From Chalara sp. BL73 (lineage: Eukaryota; Ascomycota; Leotiomycetes; Helotiales): 64,000 bases of DNA. Location: contig CAKJVC010000147.1 of assembly GCA_918026815.1 (NCBI GenBank), positions 1 through 64,000 of the forward strand. The letters run 5' to 3'. Within the stretch, counting starts at the first letter, position 1. Each line of letters starts with the position of its first letter. Shown here one piece after another: positions 21,201 through 33,071 of this stretch. The notes under the pieces were generated by a model. The model did not search any database. It saw nothing but the letters and a program-made list of their open reading frames with translations, and was not told where the DNA came from. A program made the position numbers and the translations under genes.

Positions 21201-23779
21201 TTGAAGCATTGAAAGTTTTGCTCGAAATCGCGCAAACAGAAGGAAACGTACTAAAGGAATCGTGGCGCGATGTCTTGATGTGTGTTAGTCAACTTGATCG
21301 ACTCCAGCTCATGGCAGATGGGGTAGATGAAGGCTCGATTCCCGATGTGTCGAAATCAAGAATAGTGCCGCCGTCACGGCCAGAAGCCGGGTCATCAAGA
21401 AAGTCAAGCCAACAATCACAAAGGCCTCCAAGACCACGGCCGCGATCAACTACGTCGGCTGTGAGCTATTCTGTTGAGGTTGCGACCCGAAGTCGCTCAG
21501 ACGATGTCATCAAGGCAGTAGACAGGATTTTTAGTGGATCGCAGAATTTAACAGGAGACGCCATTGTATATTTTGTACAAGCGTTAACCGAAGTCAGTTG
21601 GGAGGAGATCAAGATCTCGGGATCAAACGAATCGCCACGGACTTATAGTCTCCAGAAATTGGTTGAGATAAGCTACTACAACATGGACCGAGTGAGGTTT
21701 GAATGGACAAACATATGGGTCATATTGGGTGAACATTTCAATCGTGTTGGATGTCACAACAATACGGCCGTTGTGTTTTTCGCCTTGGACTCTCTAAGAC
21801 AATTATCTATGCGATTTATGGAGAAGCCAGAGTTACCCGGGTTTAAATTCCAAAAGGATTTCCTCAAACCATTTGAACATGTCATGTCCAACAGCACAGT
21901 TGTTGCGGTGAAAGATATGACTCTTCGATGTTTGATTCAGATGATTCAAAAATCGGGTGAAAATATCCGATCTGGATGGCGGACGATGTTTGGTGTATTC
22001 ACGGTCGCAGCACGAGAGCCTTATGAAGCTATTGTAAATCTCGCATTTGAGAACGTCAACCAAGTTTACAAGACGCGGTTCGGCATGGTAATCTCGCAAG
22101 GGGCATTTGCAGACTTGATTGTCTGTTTGACAGAGTTCTCGAAGAATATGAAGTTTCAAAAGAAAGGCTTGCAGGCGATGGAGACCCTCAAGTCTGTCAT
22201 ACCCAAAATGTTGAAAGCTCCGGAGTGCCCTCTATCCAACCGCGCAAACGTCAACTCTGACGGGTCTGCCAAATCGTCAGAACCACAGGAGGCACAGCTT
22301 GCCCGGACGTCACAAGAAGAAGCATTCTGGTTTCCGGTATTATTTGCCTTTCATGACGTCTTGATGACAGGCGAAGATCTTGAGGTTCGGAGCAACGCCC
22401 TCAATTACCTTTTTGAGTCCCTAATCAAATACGGAGAAGCGTTCCCGCCAAACTTTTGGGATATCCTCTGGCGGCAACTTCTCTATCCCATATTCATGGT
22501 TCTGAAGTCGAAATCTGAGATGAATAATGTTGCCAATCATGAAGAACTATCTGTGTGGTTATCAACAACAATGATACAAGCCCTTCGGAACATGATAACC
22601 TTATTCTCACACTATTTCGAATCCTTGGAATATATGCTTGACCGCTTCCTGGATCTTCTCGCGCTTTGTATCTGCCAGGAGAACGATACTATTGCACGGA
22701 TTGGTAGTAATTGTCTGCAACAACTCATTCTTCAGAATGTCACGAAGTTCAAGCCAGAACACTGGTCTAAGATAGTTGGATCATTTGTGGAACTGTTTGA
22801 AAGAACTACTGCTTACCAGCTATTCTCGGCCGCAACATCTTCAGCTGTAGGAGATGTTGAGAATGAAATGACAAGTGGACTGAAAGAGTCTCTGGAAGAT
22901 GAAAAGTCATTAAAGATAAACGGAACGAATGGCGCCGTCACACCAGACGGCGAAACCTTGGCAGAAGACACGAGCCGAACGCCGCCACCACCACCAGCCG
23001 CAGACCTGGAGGACTATAGGCCGCAGTCAGGATTACAAAAACAGCCGGTAGTTGTAACAGCAGCGCGACGTCGGTTCTTCAACAAAATCATTACAAGATG
23101 TGTGCTCCAGCTTCTCATGATAGAAACAGTAAATGAGCTGTTCTCAAACGACGCAGTATATGCGCAAATACCATCCCCAGAATTACTTCGTCTCATGGGT
23201 CTGCTCAAGAAGTCATATCTCTTTGCCAAGAAGTTCAATGAGAACAAAGAGCTTCGTATGCAATTGTGGCGAGAAGGGTTCATGAAGCAGCCGCCCAACC
23301 TCCTCAAGCAAGAGTCTGGATCTGCAGCTACATACGTGAGCATTCTACTTCGGATGTACCACGATGACAGCGAAGAACGGAAGAGCAATCGCTCTAATAC
23401 AGAAGCTGCACTCATTCCTCTCTGCGCAGATATAATTCGTGCCTTTACGCAATTGGAAGAGGAGAGCCAGCAACGGAATATTATCGCCTGGCGACCGGTT
23501 GTGGTGGACGTGCTAGATGGATATACCAACTTCCCTATTGAAGGCTTTGAGAAACATGTCGAGGTCTTTTATCCCCTTGGCGTAGAACTTCTCAACCGTG
23601 AACCAGGAGCTGAGGTGCGAGTGGCACTACAGAATCTTTTACGGAGAGTTGGAGAGGTGAAGCTGGGCATACCTGCGATAGCGCGTTCTGAAGCCCTAGG
23701 AAGCCCTTTAACTGAACGCAATGGCCATCAATTCCCTAGCCGCAGTCGGAATTCCACCATTTCGAGCCGCAGAGATTAA
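18219..23779 (+). CDS. SEC7: Sec7 family guanine-nucleotide exchange factor for Arf GTPases
   Basis: Two exons, 18219-19475 and 19523-23779, with a 47-nt intron, give 1837 aa. The N-terminal DCB/HUS regions are recognisable (IDTICDCFQGESTPVEIQLQ; HKLYFTGILQRLC). The catalytic Sec7 domain spans about residues 630-825 and includes FLGEGDQRN, whose Glu (about residue 692) corresponds to the glutamic finger that displaces GDP, and FLQSFRLPGESQKIDRFMLK. HEAT-like HDS regions fill the C-terminal half, ending in a Ser/Arg-rich tail. Sec7 activates Arf1 at the trans-Golgi and drives vesicle budding. The long frame is free of indels, unlike the genes at the left end. The start agrees with homologues (SSIVFVVSALEAIAASKEAQ). 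Confidence 0.96.
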
Positions 23780-26367
23780 TGCGAGTGTTTTTTTTTCTTG
23801 ACATATTTTCCCCAGCGCGGCATTTAGGACAGGAAAGGAACGTTGGGAGTTTGGTGGATGTAGATATGGATTGTATGATACTGCGATTTATAGATTTGGT
23901 TTCTCGTTTGCCTATGGCGTTTTGAAGTTCTTTTCAAAGTTGATAGCACTTTTTGTCTCAAGTGTACTCTTCCGGGCGCATGCCATTCTATTTATATGGC
24001 TTGGCAGATGATCAATCCTTATGGCTTCTTAAGATGATTGTAGATAACTAGTGTCGCATTATGCACTTTATGATGACGCTATATGCTACATGTATACAAG
24101 AGATTTGGAGAGCAAGAGACGTCAATTGTTTTGGGTGCCATCAAGAGTATCAGTCACTCTCTGGTTTTGAACAACTTAGTCATACCATTCCACTTGCATA
24201 TCAGCGGCTGAGTCCACAAACGCCGGCGTTTGAATCGGTACGAATAATCGGCACAAGGCTGAGGCAGTCGTCATCAGTTATCTTTTCACAAGCTTGGTTT
24301 CTCCTGTCCTCTTTCTCTAGCAACATCCTGATGATAATAACTCTAATTTTACAAACAGCACATGCTTCTCAGGTTTTCCCTCACGGGAACCCTTCTCGAG
24401 TGCCCGTTACTTCAGTATACTTCCTTTGAAGAAGTTCTTTAAAGCACACTAATAGCGGGCTTTTCACTGAAATGAGAATAAGTACTGCAACGCTAACTAC
24501 TCCAAGTTGATACTTGAGAACCCAGGATTTTCAGTTGTCACTCAGCTTTTGGCTGACCAAACGGCGGCGCGATCGAATAAGGGTGCGGATTGTGAGAGGT
24601 TCTGGTGCAACGGGCCGGAATATCATTCGTGATAGAGTATACTTGATATCCAAGAGCCCAGAAATGCGGTAGTTCGGCTTGGATCAATTCTGTCGCATGT
24701 AACATGGCAAATGAGAAATGAGACCCCACAAAGTCCTATCCAATATTCCACAAATTCACGCACATTGGCAAGGCCAAGGAAATGCCATGGTGTTTCTCTT
24801 CTCCAGGTTCTAAACCCAATGTTTCAACTGTGCAAACACATGGACAAAGCACACGAAACGTTACCAAGCACCCAGGAAAAATCCCAAATAAACAAGGGAA
24901 AGCCGCATTAGCAGGCTTCCCCAGGGTTCACCAGAGACACTTAACCCACTCATCTCTCCTACCAGCATCTCTCAACCAAGACTATCCAACAAAGACCTTC
25001 TGATCCACAGACTCCTTGGCATGGCATGTTGAGATCCGGTGGCATTCTACTTGGCCTCACCGCAGCCCGAGGAAAAGCGAGGGAAGCGGCAGGGTTTCGA
25101 TTCATATCGGTTCAAAGGTTATTTTGCTTTGGCTGCTTAATTTTTTATTTTTTTTAGAGTCTTTTTAGGGTTGGGCACGGTGATGGAAATGCCATCTAAG
25201 ACTGGCTACTACGGCTTGACTATATATCATTCTATAGAGATGATGTGTTTGGCCACTAGGCTATTGTGCAGCAAACCGGCCAAACACGACAAATGTATTT
25301 GTGTTGGGCAGATATATATACGCCATATCTAAGATTTAAAAGCAGGCGTTCATTTAATTAGCTGTCAAGCGTTGGCTTGCCCTTTGGGCGAGCTTACAAA
25401 GGGGATTCGGCTGCGAGTCTTGGCAGCTTTCACCCTTTCATGTCCTCTATGGTATATTCGCCAATGGTGATAATTAGATGGTTAGATTTTCGTATAGCGT
25501 GTTTATATTATCGCCGGATAATCATAGCCACCACTGTTGATTCAGGCATGCAAACCTGGGCAAAATTATACGCAACAAAAATGCCTGCTCAATTTCCCGA
25601 TCCTCGAGCGTTCAACGCCGTTGAAATTCACGCTTACCTGAGATGGATTATTATCAGTTTAAGTAGCTAATTTACATATATATATATATATATAACATGT
25701 CAAGCGTGGCATACATTTTAAAACATACCCTGAAAAACCTTCCGCTGCACGCCAAACGGTACATGCGTATACGTACCGCGCGTGCTAAGCCTCTGAAGCA
25801 AACATAACGCTGCGTGCCGTGCCCAAAGCACGCCTCGCCCTTTACCGCCCAACCCGTCCGGCTTAGCTGCTTCTAATCTATATATCTATATATCCGCCCG
25901 CAACCGCGTTACCTAGCACGCCTACCCGCAAACAATAACCCCGACGAAGGGGCGCGCTCGCCAACCGGCCTCCTTCCCACGCCCCGTCCGGCAAGAACCC
26001 AACAGCGGAAACAAAACCTCGCGCAAAAACATCTGGCGCTGCCCCGTGGGAGAAAAGAAAAGGGGAGCGTTTTGGAAACAAAACGCCGCGAGGCCAAGGC
26101 GAACGCCACCGGATCTTGAAGGGCTGCGCCAAGGAGGGGAGCAGGATATATGGTGTTATGGGCGGTCTTGGTCGAAGATCTTTAGAAATTGGCATTTCTT
26201 GGTGGGGGGTCTTTGGAAAAGGTTAAACGTCATGACTTACTTGGATGTAAAAAGTCTTGAGGTTTGGCTGGCTGGGCCTTTGGGTTGTTGCTTATGGCCT
26301 ATTTCAATGGGAAGATGCATGAAGATGTAATTATCGGGAGGACGGCTTTTATTTTATTGTTCTACAA
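23780..26367. other. 2.6-kb intergenic region
   Basis: Holds the SEC7 3' end and the 3' side of the hydrolase gene. There is a (TA)n microsatellite at about 25676-25694, and a more GC-rich stretch at 25740-26110 with open frames on both strands that look compositional. No supported gene or RNA. Confidence 0.5.
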
Positions 26368-27560
26368 TTAAATATATTCTATGCCATCTCTCTTCTGAGC
26401 CCGGCCTGCACTCGTGAACACCACGTTCTCGTTTCCGACAACCGACTAAACAAGGCTCGTCAGCATATATTCCTCCAATCCCAGAAGCAAAGAAGGGGAA
26501 CTTACGGTCAGCACAGAAGCAACGTTGATCCCATTTACGGCACCGGTAGCGTTATCACCCATAATATCCGCATACCCATCGCTCATAAGTTGCACACCGC
26601 TCACAAAGCCCTGCCCATCAAATCCACAATGTCCACCTCCATTTGGCGTGCTATCCACGGTCTGTAACTGTCCGATCTGATCAGCCGACAGCCCAGCTGT
26701 GGTAGCAAGATCCTCGTAGGCCGTGATGGCAGCTGGGATGGCGTCTTGGAGGGATGCGAGCTCGTCTTTCGTCGTTTGGAAATGGATCTTCATGTTTGAG
26801 ACCAAGGTGTTTGCATCCACTACATCAACTTGAGGTGCTAAAGCTCCACAGTTGAGCACCACGCCTGTCTGGTACGTAGCACCGAATGCAGGAACGAAGA
26901 AGCCAGACAGGAGAAGCGAACCGCCAGAGACGCCAGTGAAGAAGACATTCGCTGGGTCGAACGCAACATCCTGTGCAAGTTGTTGCGTGATTAGAGTATT
27001 CACTGCCGCGGCGTGCTGGACGCCATCGGTACGCTGCAGGCCCGAGCCACCGCCCCAGAAACGTTCTTGGTTGGGTGCGAGGACTACGACACCCATGAGA
27101 TTGTTTTGCACTGCCTGATTGGGAAAGTCGACGAATGATTGACCACCATCACCATGGAGGAGAACATTTAGACCGGCTGTTCCTGCAGTACCAGCTGTCG
27201 CGGTTCCGCCTGGCACGCCGGAATCTGCGGTGAATTGGTCTGCCGGAGCACTGATTTTGTAACGGATTGGTAGGCCACTGGGATATGTCAGTCTACGGTT
27301 CACAGAAGGAGCGTGCCCGGGGGGCTTGCTTACTCAATGGTGACAGTCTTGTCTAGGATCATCGAGCCATCGGTCGCGGTCGTTATGCGTTGAGCTGTTG
27401 TTCCTTGACCATTTCCTGTTGCTCCTCCACTTGCTGTTCCCCCGTTCGCTGCGTTGTTGCCTTTCCTTCGTCTCTGAGGAACCGCCTGGACGTCCAACAC
27501 CAGAGACAACAAACAGATAACTGAAATCACTCGAATCCATGAGGTCGTCCAAAACGCCAT
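26368..27560 (-). CDS. secreted alpha/beta-hydrolase-like fungal protein
   Basis: Exons 27560-27334, 27277-26506 and 26445-26368 give 358 aa in frame. A signal peptide ends near Ala26 (SVICLLSLVLDVQA), then comes a basic RRRKG and a Gly/Asn/Thr-rich linker. The body has LLHGDGGQSF (oxyanion-hole-like HG), GVVVLAPNQERFWGGGSG, the nucleophile-elbow-like FFTGVSGGSLL, and a late GGHCGFDGQ His. This order fits an alpha/beta-hydrolase fold. I recognise the family as a conserved fungal secreted protein, often labelled cyclin-like F-box in databases, a name its sequence does not justify. Substrate unknown. The third exon (VVGNENVVFTSAG) completes the usual C-terminus; without splicing the frame would end in MLTSLV. 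Confidence 0.75.
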
Positions 27561-28160
27561 AATATGTGTGATGTAGCACCGAGAATTAAAACGACCAGCG
27601 TTGAAGAAGAAGAGAAAAGAAAGGGATCCGAAAGAGAGGGAAACCGGGGATAAAGAAAGGAAAGATATCTTCAGCGAGAGAAAGAAACATAGCTCTTCAA
27701 AACGTGAGGCGTGCTAAGCTTAAAACAAACATATTCCATGGCAGCGAGCTTGTTTTTTTGGGCTGTTTTGAGGTGCATCTTGGCTGCGTCTGGGGTAGCG
27801 GGTGTTGAATGTGAGGCAGTTCGGGTAGGAAAGTCTTGTTTGACTTGGCAAGCATGTTACAGAACGCCATGATCAGCAAGTCTAGCCTACAAGCAGCACG
27901 TGCAACGGAGGCTGTGTATGTAATGAATTCTACTCTAGGAAGGTATATATAGAGGTATTTGAAAAAGTTCCTAAAAGATTAGAGACAGTTAACATTGGCA
28001 ACCTCTCCTAAGTGGTTAGATCACGTGATATTGGCTTCATGGGTGACTCTCGGAGATATATTATGGATACTACTTTGCTGACTATGGATTCGAGATATGA
28101 GGGGCTTAATCGACCAGTACTGACTCATGCGGTCCATATATATTACCACGTGACCATTTA

Positions 28161-28185
28161 GCCCACAGTTTCTGAAACTGCGGGC
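28161..28185. repeat. 25-bp imperfect palindrome near a CACGTG site
   Basis: GCCCACAGTTT pairs with AAACTGCGGGC around a central CTG, with one mismatch. It lies 9 bp from the CACGTG at 28147-28152, about 600 bp upstream of the hydrolase start. Confidence 0.55.
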
Positions 28186-29665
28186 ATCATATTCAGCCCG
28201 CTTAAAGATTTGTTCATTTTCTGGACGGGCATTGCTGCCTTACACGAGAAGTGGTAAGGGTGGGATATCAAGGTGCTTTCTGCGCTCAAAGTGATCTGGT
28301 AAAGGAAGGAGAGAAAATGCCGCTTTGGTTCCAACAAAGCTGGCCGCCAATAAACCCAGTCCCATGCCTCAGATATCACGGTGCTTTCGCACTTAGACGT
28401 CAAACGTCAAATATTATTACAACTTATCTATATGAATACGGAGTGGTAGGTGTTAGTCAAACCAATCTTCTAGAGATTCCTCCAAGCTCAGGGGTTGCTC
28501 CCTTTCGCTGTCAAAGAAGTTCCATCAAGAATTGTGTTGTTCTGCATTACGTCAAAAGCTGATTTCCCTCGGCAACGCTTCGATCCATCAACGCTCGTAT
28601 ACGCGCTTGTGTTTAATTTGACATTCCCCCGGATGCGTTGGTCCTCGTTGCCTTCGCGTGGCCATCCAGTCAGCGTGCTGCGAGTCCTCTCTTTTTTGGC
28701 GGATACATGTAAACGAATGCAGCGATGAGGCATGGCTATTATCGACGGTGTCAGATCATGCATGGGGATGCGCGTCTGGATAGCCAGCAGCTAGTCCTGC
28801 ATCGAAGCATTGGAGAAGCTTTGAGCTGGCTTCTAGTGCCCGAGCAATCTATCTGTCATGATGCATTTTCTTTTAGGCAGAATCAGATATATGACATTCT
28901 CAAGCACATCTTGCCATGACCATCCTCCGTGGGGGCTAGAGTTCGATCTGCATAGGATGCATGTAGTGTTTGTACTTGGTAGGTAGAAGTATGAGGTAGA
29001 TTAGGTGTGTCCTCTTGACTTGTTGGTTGCTGGGCAGCCAAAGAAACGGGCAACCCGTGTTGAGTCATGACCGGGTTTGCGAGACTCACAGCCATCACCA
29101 CCACCAACCAACTTCCCCAAACTTCCTTTTCCACTTTCCCACCTCCTACCTTCCTTATCGGCGGCTCTATACATTTTCAAAAACAAATAATAATTACCGA
29201 GTAATGATTCGTTTAATCTACAGCGAATAATCGTCATCCCGCCCCCTATTTTTCCCGCGTTTACCTGTCATAGCCTTTTTTTTTTTTTTTTTCCTTTGAT
29301 TTTTCGATCCTTCATCCGCATTGCATTTCTAATAGATAGACAAAGTGGGACCGTGGTAGCCAGCCCAGCCAAGCAGAGTCGTTGTCGGGACAAGAAGTGG
29401 CGCCAAGGTGGCGTCCCTTCCCGGACGCCTCTACTGAGGGGAGACAGGGAGACAAGCATTATGTCCAAGCGATGACAAGCCCAATATCAAAGCGATGTCG
29501 TAAGAGCTTGTTTTTTTTTCTGGATATGATTCTGGTCCATCTCATTTGCTAGTATTTTCCCTCCTTCCCTCCCATGTTTGCTGACTGGCACTAAAGTAAT
29601 GATCGGCGCCTCATCTTGATGGGGTCGACGGAGTACGGAGTACGCTATATTACTGTACTTACTTA

Positions 29666-29722
29666 TCTCTCCGCCTCTCTCTCTTTCCTCCTCCACCAAC
29701 CCCCCTCCCTCCTCCCCCCATG
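29666..29722 (+). promoter_or_regulatory. pyrimidine-rich tract upstream of the permease
   Basis: An almost uninterrupted C/T stretch (CTCTCTCTCTTTCCTCCTCC and onward). CT-rich blocks are common near transcription start sites of expressed filamentous-fungal genes, so transcription of the permease probably starts downstream of it. Confidence 0.5.
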
Positions 29723-30095
29723 TCTCTCCCGCGTGTGACTGCTTCCATCCATCAGACTTTCTAACCCGTTCCGTCTGACAGGCATCATATAACAAGTACT
29801 TAGTCCGTGTCCCACTCGTGAGGAAAAGAAATCGAGTTTAGTCATACGTGCGAGTGCTGTGCGGGTGAAGCTCTAACCAACTTCTGTTCTTCCTGCTCTC
29901 GTGGTCAGAGAGTTGTATTCTTACTCTTGGCTTGGGCGGTATAAGTTTGCTCTCTTACCTCTTATTTCCGCATCTCCCGCGACCTTGGGGTTTCTGTTGG
30001 TGACATCAACCAAACCTGCTGAGTAACCTGGCGGTTTCCACCCGTCTAGTTCACAACCCATTAACCCTACACGATTGACCTCTCCAACCTGCGAA

Positions 30096-32321
30096 ATGTC
30101 AACCACCAACGGGGCCTCGGACCCCGAAAAGGGCATCAATGAGAAGCCCGCTCGCGAATCCTCTGGCGAACCGGCGCAATGGGATGCTGAACCGGCTCCA
30201 AAGGAGCCATGGCAGCGTCGATTTATTGACAGCTTCAAGAGAGATCCCAACGCGCATGTCACCAAAGCTGCGCAGAGTGTTGATGCGCACGGCGGACATG
30301 GGTTCGACCACAAGACAGCAGCTGAAAGAACCGCGAATTCTGGTTTGGCGCATAAACTGAAGAGTCGACACATGCAGATGATTGCCATTGGAGGCTCGAT
30401 TGGTAAAGCGCACCCTCGTGCGGTTCTTCAATCAATGCTGATATTCCTTAGGTACGGGTTTGTTCGTCACGTCGGGTGCTGCCCTCAATACCGGTGGCCC
30501 TGCATCTCTAGTCATCGCATTCATCATTATTGGTATCCTGATGTTCTGCACAGTTCACGCTCTAGGTGAGCTGGCTGTTGCATTCCCTGTTGCGGGATCC
30601 TTTTCCGCATACTCTACTCGTTTTCTGGACCCGGCATGGGGATTTGCGATGGGATGGAAGTGAGTCTGATAATTCGTGTTATTGTAAGAAACACTCTAAT
30701 ACCTACTCAGTTATGCGATGCAATGGCTCGTTGTCCTGCCCCTCGAAATCGTCGCGGCATCAATCACGCTCGACTTCTGGCCTGGCGCACAGGATACGAA
30801 TCCTGCAGCTTGGGTGACAATATTCCTTGTGGTTATAGTACTGATCAACTTCTTTGGCGGTACGTATTATTTCTTTATAGACATGCTAAACCTTCCGCTG
30901 GGAACAGGAAGCCTAGGAGCCGAGATACTCGTTGTCGTGCGGCCTCGTTTCGGAATCTAAGCTCTCGAGTTTCTAGCGTGTACAACATAAAATAAACAAA
31001 CAGAATGCTAATGTTTTGGACAGTTCGTGGATATGGTGAAGCAGAATTCGTGTTTTCCATTGTCAAGATCATCGCGGTTATTGGTTTCATCATCCTCGGG
31101 ATCGTTTTGAACTGTGGAGGCGGGCCAAATGGAGGGTATATTGGTGGAAGATACTGGAAGACCAACAATGTCGAGCCATCATATGCTGGTTATGTTCTCG
31201 GAGCGGAACCAGGGAGCATCAAATCTGGGGCATTCAATTCTGGCTTCAAAGGCTTGTGCAGTGTCTTTGTAACGGCTGCGTTCTCATTCGCAGGTACTGA
31301 ACTTGTTGGTTTGGCTGCTGCAGAGGCAGACAATCCACGCAAGACCCTTCCACGAGCGATTAAGCAGGTCTTCTGGCGTATCGCACTCTTCTACATTGTG
31401 GCGCTCACTGTTGTATCACTCTTGGTACCATATGGTGATACTCGCCTTCTCGGAGCCGGCTCTACTGATGCGAAGGCGTCACCGTTCGTCATTGCCATCA
31501 ACAATGCGGGCATTTCAGGTTTGCCATCTGTTATGAACGTTGTCATTCTGATTGCAGTGCTATCTGTTGGCAACTCTTCGGTTTATGGATCTTCGCGCAC
31601 ACTTGCTGCTCTTGCTGAGCAGAATCAAGCCCCTAAAATATTTGCCTACATTGATCGCAAGGGTCGCCCATTGGTGTCTATCATTGCCGCATCCATTCTG
31701 GGCATACTCTGCTACGTTGTAGCTGGTGGCCCGGAAACTTCAAGCACAGCACTCAACTGGCTATACTCATTGTCCGGTCTGTCGTCAATCTTCACCTGGG
31801 GATCAATCTGCGCCGCTCATATTCGATTCCGTTCCGCCTGGAAGAAGCAGGGTATGTATTTCTTGAACCACTAGTATTTCAAACTGCGCTAACATATTGT
31901 TCAGGTCACACCCTTGACGAGCTAGCGTTCAAGTCCCAAGCTGGTGTAATTGGTTCTTGGATTGGCCTTATCCTCAACATTCTTGTGCTTATTGCCCAAT
32001 TTTGGACGGCCGCATTCCCCATCGGCTACAGCTCAGAATCTCCAAAAGACAGAGCCGAGACGTTTTTCTTGAGCTACTTGGCTTTCCCTGTAGTTATTCT
32101 GTTCTACCTTCCGTACAAGATTTACTTCAAAACACCGTTCATGCGAAGCGCTGATATGGATCTTGTCACCGGCCGAAGAGAGTTGGATACTGCCGCGTTG
32201 GTTGAGGCAGACCGTGTTGAGAAGGCACAAATGCCGAAGTGGAAGAGGTGAGCTTCTCAATTCCGAGTTCTCAAAGTATGCAGCTAATGTTTTATCCAGG
32301 TTCTACAAGACCTTCTGCTAG
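30096..32321 (+). CDS. amino acid permease, yeast amino acid transporter (AAT) family
   Basis: Six exons: 30096-30402, 30452-30659, 30711-30859, 31024-31851, 31905-32247 and 32300-32321. All are GT-AG and in phase; 618 aa. A hydrophilic N-terminus of about 95 residues precedes [20 protein letters not shown], the signature of the first membrane span. Other family landmarks are [76 protein letters not shown] and the final TM pair. About 12 spans are expected at the plasma membrane, driving proton-coupled amino acid uptake. Which amino acids are carried cannot be read from sequence. The last exon codes only FYKTFC. Nitrogen control would be usual for the family but is not shown here. Confidence 0.93.
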
Positions 32322-32882
32322 TATTATACTCTAGTGCATGTGTGTTGGGTGCGAGCGTTGAAGACGTTTGAGTTACGTGTCTTGTGAGCTGTTTGTATAG
32401 GGCTCTTTATTTTAGCTGTCAGCTTGGTATTCTAGCTTAGGTTTATAAACAGTAATGTACCAGGCCCAATGAATGAGCGAATGGCCCAAACCTAGCACTC
32501 GCCAGCTTTTCCATTTTCCTTGGTTGAAGCCTAAAATCAAGTCAAGACGTAGCCGATAAGTATCCTGCACTTGTGCCGAAGCCTTTCCAGCACAATGAAT
32601 CGATCACCCGGTACTTACATATACGGCCCTTGTTCGTTCCACGACATTCCTATCTTATCAAATCGGTATACAGGTTCATGGGCAAACCCGAACCCAGCCG
32701 CCCCGGTCCTCGCCTTTTGTTCCCGCATGCCGAGGCGAGGCGCGTAGCTATATTTACGATAGGTTCACCAAGATGGCTGGAATCGAGAGCGGGAAAAACA
32801 TGCTATACCGTAGGGTTTCTCCGCTTATCTTCTCTTATATATATGTTCCAGGCTCTTCTTCTTCTTCTTTGCGTGGTGGGTA

Positions 32883-32907
32883 GGGAAGGGAAGGGAAGGG
32901 AAGGGGG
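32883..32907 (+). repeat. (GGGAA)4-GGGGG, potential G-quadruplex
   Basis: Five runs of three or more G separated by AA on the plus strand satisfy the usual G-quadruplex pattern. It lies between two convergent 3' ends. Confidence 0.75.
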
Positions 32908-32956
32908 CGAATAGGTAGAAGATGTTGGCGTGTTTGGTTTTATACGCCGGGTCAAG

Positions 32957-32984
32957 ATATATATATATATATATATATATATAC
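32957..32984. repeat. (AT)14 microsatellite
   Basis: A perfect AT dinucleotide run just past the 3' end of the pectate lyase gene. It may extrude as a cruciform and is likely length-variable. Confidence 0.9.
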
Positions 32985-33071
32985 AGGAATTTTTCGAGCA
33001 CAGCATCTCAATATATACACCTTGAATGCCCTCCGGATCGCCCCCTCTCCCTTGAACCTCCACCACCCGGC

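Larger units (their letters stand above)
27561..30095. promoter_or_regulatory. long divergent upstream region of hydrolase and permease genes
   Basis: 2.5 kb between divergent genes. Contents: CACGTG at 28022-28027 and 28147-28152, a palindrome at 28161-28185, a T17 run at 29276-29292, a doubled GGAGTAC near 29632, and a pyrimidine tract before the permease. Small ORFs lack family features. Confidence 0.5.
32322..33071. other. intergenic region with simple repeats
   Basis: Permease and pectate lyase genes converge here. Contains a CTT run near 32855-32869, a GGGAA repeat at 32883-32907 and an (AT)14 run at 32957-32984. No gene. Confidence 0.6.

Noticed and set aside
23014..23529. 171-codon minus-strand ORF within SEC7
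   Set aside because: Lies wholly inside the conserved SEC7 coding frame and shows no domain.
25878..26195. Pro/Arg-rich 105-codon minus-strand ORF
   Set aside because: The stretch is locally GC-rich, so stops are rare in several frames; no start context or homology feature.
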